The notes beneath the pieces were generated by a model that did no database searches, was not told where the DNA came from, and saw nothing but the letters and a program-made list of their open reading frames with translations. Shown piece by piece: positions 16,030-23,576 of a DNA stretch of 44,948 nt; positions within the stretch are counted from its first letter, which is position 1; each line of letters opens with the position of its first letter. Origin of the DNA: an uncultured Anaerococcus sp. (GTDB lineage: Bacteria > Bacillota > Clostridia > Tissierellales > Peptoniphilaceae); the NCBI GenBank assembly GCA_943914475.1, contig CALUCE010000017.1:1-44948 (forward strand), read 5' to 3'. Made by a program: the position numbers and the translations under genes.

Positions 16030-16858
16030 AGACTAAACCCACCTTTTCTACAAATTTATAAGAATCCTTAAGAGCCTCATAGGCCCTATCCAAGGCATCT
16101 TCATCATCAAAAACACCAAAAATACTAGCCCCAGAGCCAGACATAAGACTTGCCCTTGCCCCAAGATTTTTGATTTTTTCCTTGATAGATTTTAAATGAG
16201 GATACTCAACAAAAGCCACATCTTCCATAACATTGGCAAAATATGAAAAGGCCCTAGGATCACCCTCTTCCAAAAGCCTTATGGTCTTTTCATTATCCAT
16301 ATGACCATAGTCCTTTAGTCTTTTATAAATAAAGGCAGAAGAAATCTCCGTCCCATCATTTACCAAAAGAAAGCTTGGGGGATTTTTTATATCAAAAGGA
16401 GAAAGAATCTCCCCAATCCCTCTTGCCCTGGCAGGCTTTTTCATAAAAAAGAAAGGCACATCTGCACCAAGAGTCAAGGCTTTTTCCCTAAGGTCCTCAT
16501 CAGAAAGACCCAAGCCCCAAAGCTCATTAAGCCCCTTTAGGGTCTCAGCACAATCACTAGACCCCCCACCCAGGCCTGCAGCGAGCGGGATAGACTTTCT
16601 AAGTCTTATATCTACCCCATTATCCTCTCTCATATCCTTAAGTAAGTCCCAAGCCTTGTAAACAAGATTATCCTCCATAGGGCCAAGCTCTTTTTTATCA
16701 GTAAAAATCCTAATCTTTCTATCTTTATTAGGAATGATTTCAAGCCTATCAAAAAGAGAAATCTTGACCATCAAAGAATCAATCTCATGATAACCATCAT
16801 CTCTGCTATAAAGACTATCCAGACTTAAATTTAATTTTGCATAACATTTTTTTATCAT
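16022..16858 (-). CDS. ispE: 4-diphosphocytidyl-2-C-methyl-D-erythritol kinase
   Basis: A GHMP kinase of the non-mevalonate isoprenoid pathway, 278 residues from the chosen start. The ATG at 16856-16858 has AGAGG five bases upstream and begins M-I-K-K-C-Y-A-K-L-N-L-S-L, the classic IspE N-terminus. A frame extends to 16915, but those 19 codons lack a ribosome site and family similarity. The ATP loop P-L-A-A-G-L-G-G-G-S-S-D and the C-terminal M-S-G-S-G-A-S-I-F-G are both present. It overlaps murI and heads the ispE-murI-ppx-ppk1 run. Confidence 0.94.
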   Translation of the reverse strand: MIKKCYAKLNLSLDSLYSRDDGYHEIDSLMVKISLFDRLEIIPNKDRKIRIFTDKKELGPMEDNLVYKAWDLLKDMREDNGVDIRLRKSIPLAAGLGGGSSDCAETLKGLNELWGLGLSDEDLREKALTLGADVPFFFMKKPARARGIGEILSPFDIKNPPSFLLVNDGTEISSAFIYKRLKDYGHMDNEKTIRLLEEGDPRAFSYFANVMEDVAFVEYPHLKSIKEKIKNLGARASLMSGSGASIFGVFDDEDALDRAYEALKDSYKFVEKVGLVYD

Positions 16859-16916
16859 AATAACCTCTATTTTAATTATATCACAGGAGAGCTTTGATGA
16901 AAGAAAAATGCTCATA

Positions 16917-16940
16917 GAAAAGACCCCAAAGATGGGGTCC
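16917..16940 (-). terminator. Terminator of the FMN/FAD reductase gene
   Basis: On the minus strand, GACCCC pairs with GGGGTC around a five- to six-base loop and TTTTC follows. It starts nine bases after the stop codon. Confidence 0.8.
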
Positions 16941-16948
16941 TCTAATCT

Positions 16949-19210
16949 TTATTTATAATCTTTGTCTATAGATTTGGCAGCAACTCTTCCTGAGGCTATT
17001 ATTTCAAGAATAGCATTTCCGCCTAGTCTATTTCCACCGTGAATATTTCCTGTAACTTCTCCAGCGGCATAAAGTCCGTCTATAGGATTTCCGTCCTTAT
17101 CAAGAACGTGTCTGCCTGTATCTACCAACAAACCTCCCATGGTGTGGTGGGTAGATGGAGCCAAGAATCTTATCCTCAAGTCTCCTATTTTATAGGTTTC
17201 TGGATCATATTTACCATTTTCGTCTTGGTCCGCTTCTCCAACTATAGACCTGTAGGATTCTTTTGGAACTTCTAGTTTGTCTGACTCGCCCATTACAAAT
17301 TCATCATATTCTTTAATGGCTTTTTCCAAATCTTCCTTGCTAATATCTATATCAAGTTCTTTGAAAAGCTCTCCTGCTCCATCAAGATCCCTGACATATT
17401 GACGCATTTCTACATCTTCATCTTCGTATAAATAAGGGCCTGGTATAGGAGTTTCCTTGTTCCCTACTTCTATAAATACTCCTTTTACTCCCTCATATTC
17501 CATACCATTTTCAAAGGCTGCCAAGGATAAAACGTCTCTTTCTGCAGACTCGTCTACATATCTCTTGCCTGTCTTTGGACTTAAATAGATTACATCTTCT
17601 CCACCACCAAAGGCAAGGTTTCCTCCTTGGACCCAGCCTAGGGGCATCATTTGGGTGAATCCTTCTCCCCTGGTATCTGCTCCAACTTCTTCTGCCATTG
17701 TGATTCCATCACCTTGGAGAGAGTTTCTGTTGGTTGTACCCAGCTTACCATCGAGGAAATCTTCCTTCCAATATTCGTTGGTATCTTTTACCATATCAAT
17801 ATTGGCTGCATACCCGCCTGTTGCTAGTATTACACCCTTATTAGCTTTAAGCTTAACCTTGGTGCCGTCAAACATTTCTCCTTCTATTCCAACAACCTTG
17901 CCATCTTCTTCTATAAGACCTGTGGCTGTTGTTCTTAGCATAATTTTATTGTCATCAGAAATTGAAAGTATCTTGTGTTTTGGTGCTTCAAAGTAGGTTG
18001 CCCACCTTCCTTCTTCCATCTTTCCGTCAATTTCCGCTCCTATAAATTGGTTTTGTCTTTGCCATAAACCACCTATCAAGGTAAGTTGTTTGTCGTTTAC
18101 AAATCTTGATCCCAATTCTTCAAGCCAAGGCTTAATCTCTTGGCCTTCATCAACCATTTGGCTGACTAATTCATAGTTACCATAAACCCATTCCTTACCA
18201 TCTGCACTTGGTCTGATTCCTCCGTAATAAGTTTGGAACTTATGAAGGTTGGTTGTAGAAAATAGGGTAAGCTCGTTTTCTTTTTTGCCAGCTTCAAGTT
18301 GTGGCTTGGCCCAGTCTAGATAGGCTTTGATTTCCTTTTTTAAGTCCTTTAATAAAGGAAGGTATTCTTCGTGGACACCTCTTTTTGATAAATCTTCTAT
18401 ATCTCCTGCCACGAAATCTTTGTAGTTTGACTCATCAAACTTTTTCTCATCCCAATTTAGGATTGTATCTAGGGTATGGATACGACCAAAGTCTGATTTT
18501 ACTTTTTCGTATGTCTCGCCCTCATATTCTCCTGTTGTAGCGTCAGGATCGTCTATATCCCAAACCAAGTATGGCATTGTTGATTGGTATTGACCACCAG
18601 AAACTAGGGTATTTCCTCCAAGCTCTGCATTTTTTTCTACTATTACTACTTTGTTTCCATCCATAGCAGCTTGGGTTGCAGCCATGATTCCTGCTCCACC
18701 ACCGCCTACAACTACAACATCATAATCTTCTTCTATATCTTCTTGAGGCTCGTGATCAACCTTGTTGGATTTAAATAAGTCAAGGTCAGAAACTTCTGCT
18801 TGTTCTGCTGCATCATTTACAGCTTGTTTGATTGCTGCAGTGGTGACAGTAGCTCCTGAAACATTGTCAACTCCTGAACCATTAGCAGCTACCATATCTT
18901 CGAAAACTATAGGAAAGGCAGGAGTACCTACCTTGTCTGTTTCTACAGAGTTTTTAACCTCAATCTTGCTTAGCTTGTCCTTATCAAAGCTTACTTCAAG
19001 CTCCAAGTCACCATTGTAGCCGTCACCCTTACCGGTGTATGTACCTTCTTTAAAAGTTAATTCTCCTACTTCTTTTCCTCCACTAGTATCTGTGCTTGGA
19101 GGGGAAAGGTTTTCTTCAGATGTAGAAGAATTGTCTGTACTATTATTTCCACACCCAGTCAAAACCATGGCCAAAGATAAGGCTAGAATCATCTTCTTAT
19201 TGTTTTTCAT
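16949..19210 (-). CDS. Lipoprotein FMN/FAD reductase (fumarate/urocanate reductase type)
   Basis: A 753-residue surface flavoprotein. A lipobox L-T-G-C ends at Cys20 after a hydrophobic signal, and a Ser/Thr-rich linker follows. An FMN-binding domain (about 50-135) carries S-G-A-T-V-T at 118-123, whose last Thr is the expected site of ApbE-type covalent FMN attachment. The FAD_binding_2 domain starts with V-V-V-V-G-G-G-G-A-G at about 165-174, then E-K-N-A-E-L-G-G-N-T. G-G-N-R-L-G-G-N-A near the C-terminus is the flavin-contacting tail of this family. Members reduce fumarate, urocanate or similar acceptors outside the membrane. Which one applies here cannot be read. No ApbE gene is in the window. 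Confidence 0.88.
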   Translation of the reverse strand: MKNNKKMILALSLAMVLTGCGNNSTDNSSTSEENLSPPSTDTSGGKEVGELTFKEGTYTGKGDGYNGDLELEVSFDKDKLSKIEVKNSVETDKVGTPAFPIVFEDMVAANGSGVDNVSGATVTTAAIKQAVNDAAEQAEVSDLDLFKSNKVDHEPQEDIEEDYDVVVVGGGGAGIMAATQAAMDGNKVVIVEKNAELGGNTLVSGGQYQSTMPYLVWDIDDPDATTGEYEGETYEKVKSDFGRIHTLDTILNWDEKKFDESNYKDFVAGDIEDLSKRGVHEEYLPLLKDLKKEIKAYLDWAKPQLEAGKKENELTLFSTTNLHKFQTYYGGIRPSADGKEWVYGNYELVSQMVDEGQEIKPWLEELGSRFVNDKQLTLIGGLWQRQNQFIGAEIDGKMEEGRWATYFEAPKHKILSISDDNKIMLRTTATGLIEEDGKVVGIEGEMFDGTKVKLKANKGVILATGGYAANIDMVKDTNEYWKEDFLDGKLGTTNRNSLQGDGITMAEEVGADTRGEGFTQMMPLGWVQGGNLAFGGGEDVIYLSPKTGKRYVDESAERDVLSLAAFENGMEYEGVKGVFIEVGNKETPIPGPYLYEDEDVEMRQYVRDLDGAGELFKELDIDISKEDLEKAIKEYDEFVMGESDKLEVPKESYRSIVGEADQDENGKYDPETYKIGDLRIRFLAPSTHHTMGGLLVDTGRHVLDKDGNPIDGLYAAGEVTGNIHGGNRLGGNAILEIIASGRVAAKSIDKDYK

Positions 19211-19250
19211 ATTTCCTCCTTTGCTAAAATGTTATAATATTATCAATTTA

Positions 19251-19279
19251 ATTATAATATAAAAATACACTTGTCACAA
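19251..19279 (-). promoter_or_regulatory. Promoter of the FMN/FAD reductase gene, inside the asparaginase terminator
   Basis: On the minus strand TTGTGA (19274-19279) and TATAAT (19251-19256) are 17 bp apart. The -35 box lies in the loop of the upstream gene's terminator, and the 3' arm of that terminator falls in the spacer. An AAAGGAGG ribosome site follows near the ATG. Confidence 0.55.
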
Positions 19280-19298
19280 TTATTTAGCACCAAGTGTA
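19258..19298 (-). terminator. Terminator of the asparaginase gene
   Basis: TACACTTG pairs with CAAGTGTA (arms 19291-19298 and 19266-19273 on the plus strand), followed on the minus strand by TTTTTATATT. It begins 13 bp after the stop and overlaps the next promoter. Confidence 0.7.
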
Positions 19299-19310
19299 TA
19301 TATAATAAAA

Positions 19311-20300
19311 CTAAAACATAGCTTTTATCTCCCCTACCACTTCTCCTCTGTGGTTTTTTACTTCTCTTGGATAGAGGCTATCGAAGTAGGCGTAGTCTTC
19401 TTTTTCTATTATGCCTAGTTTTTTCAACAATTCTAGAAGGATAATATCCCTGGTTTCTACTATGCCGTCGTAGGTTTTTATGGCAAAGCCTAGGCCCTGA
19501 TCTAGGATCATGCCGGCGAAGTAGCCGTTGCAGCCTGATTTTACCAAGACCTTGCCAGGGTATTTTTTCATCACATAATTTTCTACCCTGTCGGTGCCTG
19601 ACATATATTCTGGGTACTTGGTAATGGATGTGATGATGTCTTTTGCAGGTTTTCGGTAAATTTCATCTAGGTTTTCGTAGTCGGAAAATCTTGCCATGGC
19701 TAGGGCAAAATTATAGATTGGTAGGGCTGCTACAGGGACTCCACATCCGTCTATGGAAGAATTTTCGTCCATAATCTTGTAGGAGCAAAAGTCTGACAAA
19801 ATCTCCCTAATCCTCATTTGGCAAGGATGGTGGGGAAGGTAGTAGTCCTCAAGGCTTGCTCCCAAAAGCTTACTTGACATAAGCATACCTGTGTGCTTGC
19901 CCGAGCAATTGTTATGTATATCTCTTGGTTTCTCTCCCCTTATTTTCATCTCCAGGGTCACTTTTTCTGAAAATGGATAGTGGGGACCGCATTGTAGGTA
20001 AGATTCATCTAGTCCCATTTTATCCAAGATTTTTTGGACAGTTTTTATGTGAAAGTCCTCACCGGAGTGGGATGCACAAATTTGAGAAATTTCCTTTTCT
20101 TCCAAGGAAAATTCCTCCTTAGCTCCCAAAGTCAAGGGGCTTAGGGCTTGGATTAGCTTAGCAGAAGACCTGGGAAAGGCTATTTCATCCACATCTCCAA
20201 AATCGTAGATTAGCTTTCCTTGGGTATTTACCACGGCTATGGTCCCAAATGTATACAAGTCATCAAAATTTCCCCTAGTAGTTTTTAATAGTTTTTCCAT
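19311..20300 (-). CDS. AnsA-like asparaginase (Asparaginase_II, PF06089 type)
   Basis: About 329 residues from the start chosen here. The ATG at 20298-20300 has AGAGGA upstream, while the longer frame to 20333 does not. Family landmarks are F-P-R-S-S-A-K-L-I-Q-A-L, A-S-H-S-G-E-D-F-H, N-N-C-S-G-K-H-T-G-M-L and S-I-D-G-C-G-V-P-V. These resemble the Rhizobium asparaginase AnsA class rather than the bacterial type I/II enzymes. It would hydrolyse asparagine to aspartate and ammonia in the cytoplasm. The gene is monocistronic with a structured leader of about 110 nt. Confidence 0.85.
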   Translation of the reverse strand: MEKLLKTTRGNFDDLYTFGTIAVVNTQGKLIYDFGDVDEIAFPRSSAKLIQALSPLTLGAKEEFSLEEKEISQICASHSGEDFHIKTVQKILDKMGLDESYLQCGPHYPFSEKVTLEMKIRGEKPRDIHNNCSGKHTGMLMSSKLLGASLEDYYLPHHPCQMRIREILSDFCSYKIMDENSSIDGCGVPVAALPIYNFALAMARFSDYENLDEIYRKPAKDIITSITKYPEYMSGTDRVENYVMKKYPGKVLVKSGCNGYFAGMILDQGLGFAIKTYDGIVETRDIILLELLKKLGIIEKEDYAYFDSLYPREVKNHRGEVVGEIKAMF

Positions 20301-20331
20301 ATCATCCTCTTTGCATAAATATTTATAGGTC

Positions 20332-20396
20332 AAAACTTACTTTTCTCTGGTAAGTTTTCTTGATTTTTCTTTGGTTTTCTCAGCTGAAAGAAAACC
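20332..20396 (-). promoter_or_regulatory. Two perfect hairpins in the asparaginase leader
   Basis: Between the promoter and the ribosome site lie two hairpins: GGTTTTCT/AGAAAACC (20373-20396, 8-bp stem) and AAAACTTAC/GTAAGTTTT (20332-20358, 9-bp stem). No T-box sequence or run of T that would make a clear attenuator was found. They may be a protein-binding or stability element. Confidence 0.45.
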
Positions 20397-20417
20397 TTTA
20401 TTTTTCTTCATGATTTA

Positions 20418-20446
20418 ATTATAACTTTTAAAGCCTATTATTTCAA
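20418..20446 (-). promoter_or_regulatory. Promoter of the asparaginase gene
   Basis: On the minus strand TTGAAA (20441-20446) and TATAAT (20418-20423) are separated by exactly 17 bp. This is the best promoter match in the 315-bp gap at 20301-20615, which otherwise holds only the two leader hairpins. Confidence 0.65.
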
Positions 20447-20615
20447 TATCTGTCATAGCTTTTTTTAACCTTTTAAATCTTACCAAGAAATAGAGGTAAT
20501 CTTTTCATGGAAAATTCTCCTATCACTTTCCCCTTTTTATTATTATAAAAGCTTTTGTATACTAGGCATCTCTTATGCACCTTTATTGGTATATAATCGT
20601 ATATTTATTAAATTA

Positions 20616-20786
20616 TCAGCCGTAAATCTCCTTAAATTTAACCAGTTCTTTTTTTATATGAACCTTAAGTTCCTTGGCCTCTTGATTTCTGCCTGACTTG
20701 TAGAGAAAATCGAGGATCTTCATATCTCTTTGTATCCTTCCCCAGGCAGCAAGTGGCATATCTCCCCTGTAAAAATCTTTAGTCAT
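20616..20786 (-). CDS. Small protein coupled to the replication-type gene
   Basis: A 56-residue basic, helical protein beginning M-T-K-D-F-Y-R-G-D-M-P-L-A-A-W-G and ending K-F-K-E-I-Y-G. AGGAG lies six bases before the ATG, and the start overlaps the preceding stop by 8 bp (an ATGACTAA junction), which argues strongly for real, coupled translation. I do not recognise the family. Its position suggests a role with the adjacent replication-type protein, or a remnant of the same mobile element. Confidence 0.72.
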   Translation of the reverse strand: MTKDFYRGDMPLAAWGRIQRDMKILDFLYKSGRNQEAKELKVHIKKELVKFKEIYG

Positions 20787-21660
20787 TAAATACTCCTAGC
20801 TGGTCAAGTTTCTCAAACATAGTGTCTATGGCAAAGTCCTTTTCCTTGCCCTCAAGCTTTCGTGCCTTGGCTTTTTTGGAAAGTCCATAGGTCCTGCCCT
20901 GGTTTAGGTAGGTTTCAAACTTTGGTCCAAAAAGTGTCGAAGGTCTTAGGAAGTTTTTCATCTTTTTATCATCCTCCCACTCTTTGGCCTTGGTATCTAT
21001 GACCTTGATAAAGTCTTTGACCTTATAGCCTTCAGCAAGTCTTTTTTCTATAAGGTCATGGGCATCCTTACTTGTAGCCTTGAAGTGTTTGCCTGTTCTT
21101 GTGTTTAGGTAGTCAATTATTTTTATGTGTGCTGGGGAAGGTGACGCCTTCTTATTCATATTATTATTCATATTCTTATTATTAGATGAAAGATTTTTTA
21201 CTGGTTTGGAAGAAAGATTTTTTAACTCTTTGTTTAAAATATTTGAGGTCTTAAGTTTTTTAACCCCTAAAGAATCTTTATAGCCTTCACCCACAAAAGT
21301 CTCAAGTCCTTCCACCTTGTTTAGGTAAATTAAATTTGCCCTGCCAAGCCTTTGTCTTTTTATGTGAATAAGACCAAGCCCCCTCTCATCATCAAGCTCC
21401 CTCAAAGTTTTTATGGCAGTGGGATGGGTGCAGGATAAAAATTTCTTCACACTTTCTATAGAAAACTGAACATAAATTTCCCCATCCTCATCCCTCCAAC
21501 CATTAAGCCTTGAAAGCCTGTGTAGTTCCAATAATATTGCATAAAGGACCACTGCATTCATGGACAAGCTCTTAAAGTCCTTATGAGTTAAAAAAACCTT
21601 GGGCAAAACCCAAAAGCCCCTTATAAATTTATCTAGTACATCTATTTCACTCTTATCCAT
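20779..21660 (-). CDS. Phage/plasmid-type replication protein (RepA_N-like plus Phg_2220_C-like)
   Basis: About 293 residues from the ATG at 21658-21660, chosen because AGGAGG lies six bases upstream; ATGs at 21663 and 21675 are alternatives. The N-terminal 110 residues (W-V-L-P-K-V-F-L, A-V-V-L-Y-A-I-L-L, T-A-I-K-T-L-R-E-L-D) look like the winged-helix DNA-binding part of RepA_N initiators. A low-complexity Ser/Asn/Lys linker follows. The C-terminal part (I-I-D-Y-L-N-T-R-T-G-K-H-F, F-L-R-P-S-T-L-F-G-P-K-F-E-T-Y-L) fits the C-terminal domain of phage replisome proteins. No integrase, relaxase or structural gene is nearby, so this is probably a remnant of an element. Domain naming is from memory of motifs. 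Confidence 0.75.
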   Translation of the reverse strand: MDKSEIDVLDKFIRGFWVLPKVFLTHKDFKSLSMNAVVLYAILLELHRLSRLNGWRDEDGEIYVQFSIESVKKFLSCTHPTAIKTLRELDDERGLGLIHIKRQRLGRANLIYLNKVEGLETFVGEGYKDSLGVKKLKTSNILNKELKNLSSKPVKNLSSNNKNMNNNMNKKASPSPAHIKIIDYLNTRTGKHFKATSKDAHDLIEKRLAEGYKVKDFIKVIDTKAKEWEDDKKMKNFLRPSTLFGPKFETYLNQGRTYGLSKKAKARKLEGKEKDFAIDTMFEKLDQLGVFND

Positions 21661-21849
21661 CATAATCCTCCTCATAATATCCCAAAAAATCCCAATCTAT
21701 GTCTATATCATCAGTCCCATAGTCTACAATATCAGCATAAGATACCATGGCTATGCAAGCCTCATAAAAGTCTGAAGTTTCAGGATTTTCCCCCCCGAGA
21801 AAATCTGGCATTCCATAGTAACCGGCAAAGTAAATCTAGCTTTAATCAT
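21653..21849 (-). pseudogene. Frameshifted small acidic ORF upstream of the replication gene
   Basis: An ATG at 21847-21849 with a strong AAAGGAGG site opens M-I-K-A-R-F-T, but that frame hits TAG after 32 codons. The adjacent frame is open and looks coding: F-A-G-Y-Y-G-M-P-D-F-L-G-G-E-N-P, then a very acidic tail with D-I-D-I-D-W-D-F-L-G-Y-Y-E-E-D-Y. That frame ends at 21653, overlapping the replication gene. One missing base near 21830 would join them into a protein of about 65 residues. It could be a decayed gene, a sequencing error or, less likely, a programmed shift. Confidence 0.55.
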
Positions 21850-21973
21850 ATAAGCCTCCTTTATTTTTTCTTTCATGATTAGATAGTAAAAATTCTTTAC
21901 TGGTCCCGGGGATGGAGGGAAATGTGGATAGGGTAAAATTTAGGAAAGAAGAACTTTTTTCTTAAAAATGAGA

Positions 21974-21999
21974 ACAAAAAAAGCAGGTCTATGCCTGCT
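21974..21999 (-). terminator. Terminator of the second RpiR gene
   Basis: On the minus strand AGCAGG-CATAGA-CCTGCT forms a 6-bp stem followed by seven or more T. It lies about 50 bp after the stop codon at 22048. The stretch from here to 21850 shows nothing else. Confidence 0.85.
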
Positions 22000-22047
22000 A
22001 ATGTAAAATCATCTAATTTTTTTATTTTTCAGCTTTTAGCTATTAAA

Positions 22048-22809
22048 TCATTTTTCCAAGTTAGTATTTTTATAAACCATATACTTCAAGGTCAAAAACT
22101 CAATAATTACATAGAACTGGCTTAAAGGTGACATATTTATCCCCCTCCTATCTTCATAAACCTCGTGGGTTATAAAGGGAATATTGAAATCTGATAGGTA
22201 GGAAATGCTGTTATTGGATAGTTTGGTAATGGAGGCTATGGTTGGTTTATTTTTTAACCTGCTTATAAAATCAATTATTTTTTCATTTTCTCCTGAGAAG
22301 GAAATCACAAAAAATAAGTCTTCTTCTGAAAATATATCCAAAAAATAATCATAGTCATTGGTAAGGTCTAGGGTAATTATTTGCTTTTCCAAATTCAAAA
22401 AGTTTTTCTTTAGTTCTTGGGCGACATTTCTTTGGGTATAGCCGCTTGGAATAACATAAAGATTTCTCGCTCTTTCTATTTTATAAAAAAGCTGGTCCAG
22501 GTTTTGGTTTTTTATCATGGTCATGGTGAGGTTTATATCGTTGAAGGTATAGTCTATTTCCCTATCGTTAAAGGAAATAAATTCATTTTCATCCCACTTA
22601 ACCAAATATTTGAGCTCTGAAAAACCATCAAGTTCCATCTTTTTAGCAAAGGACATGATAGAGCTTGTCTTTACTCCAGCAAGTTCTGAACATTCTTCTA
22701 TGCTCATAGATCCAATCCTATCCTTGTTTTGAACAACAAAGGAATATAGCTTGAGGTCATTTTTATTCATCTTGTCGTAGTTTTTTTGCAAAAGATCATA
22801 TATTTTCAT
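22048..22809 (-). CDS. RpiR family transcriptional regulator (second of two)
   Basis: A 253-residue regulator with an N-terminal helix-turn-helix domain (about 1-78, including S-I-E-E-C-S-E-L-A-G-V-K-T-S-S-I-M-S-F-A-K-K) and a C-terminal SIS domain (about 105-250). SIS domains bind phosphosugars, so an alpha-glucoside 6-phosphate is a likely effector given the neighbouring genes. Its start overlaps the end of the upstream RpiR gene by 14 bp, so the two are made together and may form a hetero-oligomer. The SIS domain keeps I-P-S-G-Y-T-Q-R-N-V and V-I-S-F-S-G-E-N-E. The controlled promoter is probably the malP one, by inference. Confidence 0.85.
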   Translation of the reverse strand: MKIYDLLQKNYDKMNKNDLKLYSFVVQNKDRIGSMSIEECSELAGVKTSSIMSFAKKMELDGFSELKYLVKWDENEFISFNDREIDYTFNDINLTMTMIKNQNLDQLFYKIERARNLYVIPSGYTQRNVAQELKKNFLNLEKQIITLDLTNDYDYFLDIFSEEDLFFVISFSGENEKIIDFISRLKNKPTIASITKLSNNSISYLSDFNIPFITHEVYEDRRGINMSPLSQFYVIIEFLTLKYMVYKNTNLEK

Positions 22810-23509
22810 TACATCCCCTATACCTATTAAACTTAATAAAAAATTCCTCCAAGTCTTTAATAACCGGGCTCATAAGGTAGATATCTTCTTTTTTTTCTAC
22901 ATCAGTAAGAAGATTATAGTCGCTCATCTTTATCTTCCTATTTTCCTTGCCTACAAATATTTTAAAACATGGAAGGTTGGCTATATTTACCAGTATATTT
23001 TGTGAAAGTTCATTGTTTGAAAAATCTATGATAAAAATGGTGGAATTTTTCAGGGTATTTTTGTTGAAATTTTCAATCTCATCTCCACCCATATAAGTTT
23101 CTGATAGGATTTTCAAGTTTAACAAGAGCCTTTTTATCTCAAGGCCTATGATTTCTTCGTAGGCTCCGTTTCCATAGATATAAATCTTTTCACTTTTCTT
23201 TATTCTAGAAAAAACCTGGCATAAGACCTGGCTTATCTCTTCATCTTTTTCCTTGTCTTCTTCCTTGGTGTCGGCCTTGGTATTTTTAAACTTTTCTGAA
23301 GTTAGAAAATATTTTAGCTCACTATAGCCCTTAAAACCAAGCTTTTTGGAAAATCTTAAGACACTGGTCCTTGAAGTAAGGCAAAGATCAGCCAATTCAT
23401 TTATGGAACAATCATAGTCAAGGTCATTGTTTGACAGGTAATCATATATGGCAAAGTCTGTTTCTGTAAAGTCTTTTTTATGTCTTTGATATAAATTTTC
23501 TAAATTGAT
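22796..23509 (-). CDS. RpiR family transcriptional regulator (first of two), unusual start
   Basis: The open frame reads N-L-E-N-L-Y-Q-R-H-K-K-D-F-T-E-T-D-F-A-I-Y-D-Y-L before the helix-turn-helix, as RpiR proteins do, but no ATG, GTG or TTG precedes it. The codon at the expected start is ATC (23507-23509), five bases after a GGGGTGG-like site, giving 237 residues. A TTG at 23393-23395 would give 199 residues but cuts into the helix-turn-helix domain, so I favour the longer form. The SIS domain follows, with I-Y-I-Y-G-N-G-A-Y-E-E-I. It lies directly after the malA terminator and overlaps the second RpiR gene. Confidence 0.72.
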   Translation of the reverse strand: MNLENLYQRHKKDFTETDFAIYDYLSNNDLDYDCSINELADLCLTSRTSVLRFSKKLGFKGYSELKYFLTSEKFKNTKADTKEEDKEKDEEISQVLCQVFSRIKKSEKIYIYGNGAYEEIIGLEIKRLLLNLKILSETYMGGDEIENFNKNTLKNSTIFIIDFSNNELSQNILVNIANLPCFKIFVGKENRKIKMSDYNLLTDVEKKEDIYLMSPVIKDLEEFFIKFNRYRGCNENI

Positions 23510-23532
23510 AAAACCACCCCGTAAAAATAAAC

Positions 23533-23576
23533 AAAAAAAGTCCAGATAGATACCTAGATTATACTATCTATCTGGA
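23533..23576 (-). terminator. Terminator of the malP-malA operon
   Basis: A perfect 12-bp stem (TCCAGATAGATA with its complement, arms 23565-23576 and 23541-23552) has a 12-base loop and is followed by seven T. It starts 12 bp after the malA stop. The loop contains the -10 box of the next promoter. Confidence 0.9.

Noticed and set aside
20301..20446. T-box or amino-acid riboswitch for the asparaginase
   Set aside because: No T-box sequence, specifier loop or terminator/antiterminator pair could be found.
20480..20530. An 11-codon minus-strand ORF with an AGGAG site upstream of the asparaginase promoter
   Set aside because: Too short to support, encodes nothing recognisable and lies upstream of the mapped promoter match; chance is likely in this sequence.
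20600..21860. Complete prophage or ICE
   Set aside because: Only the replication-type gene and two small ORFs are present; no integrase, structural, relaxase or attachment-site repeats were seen.
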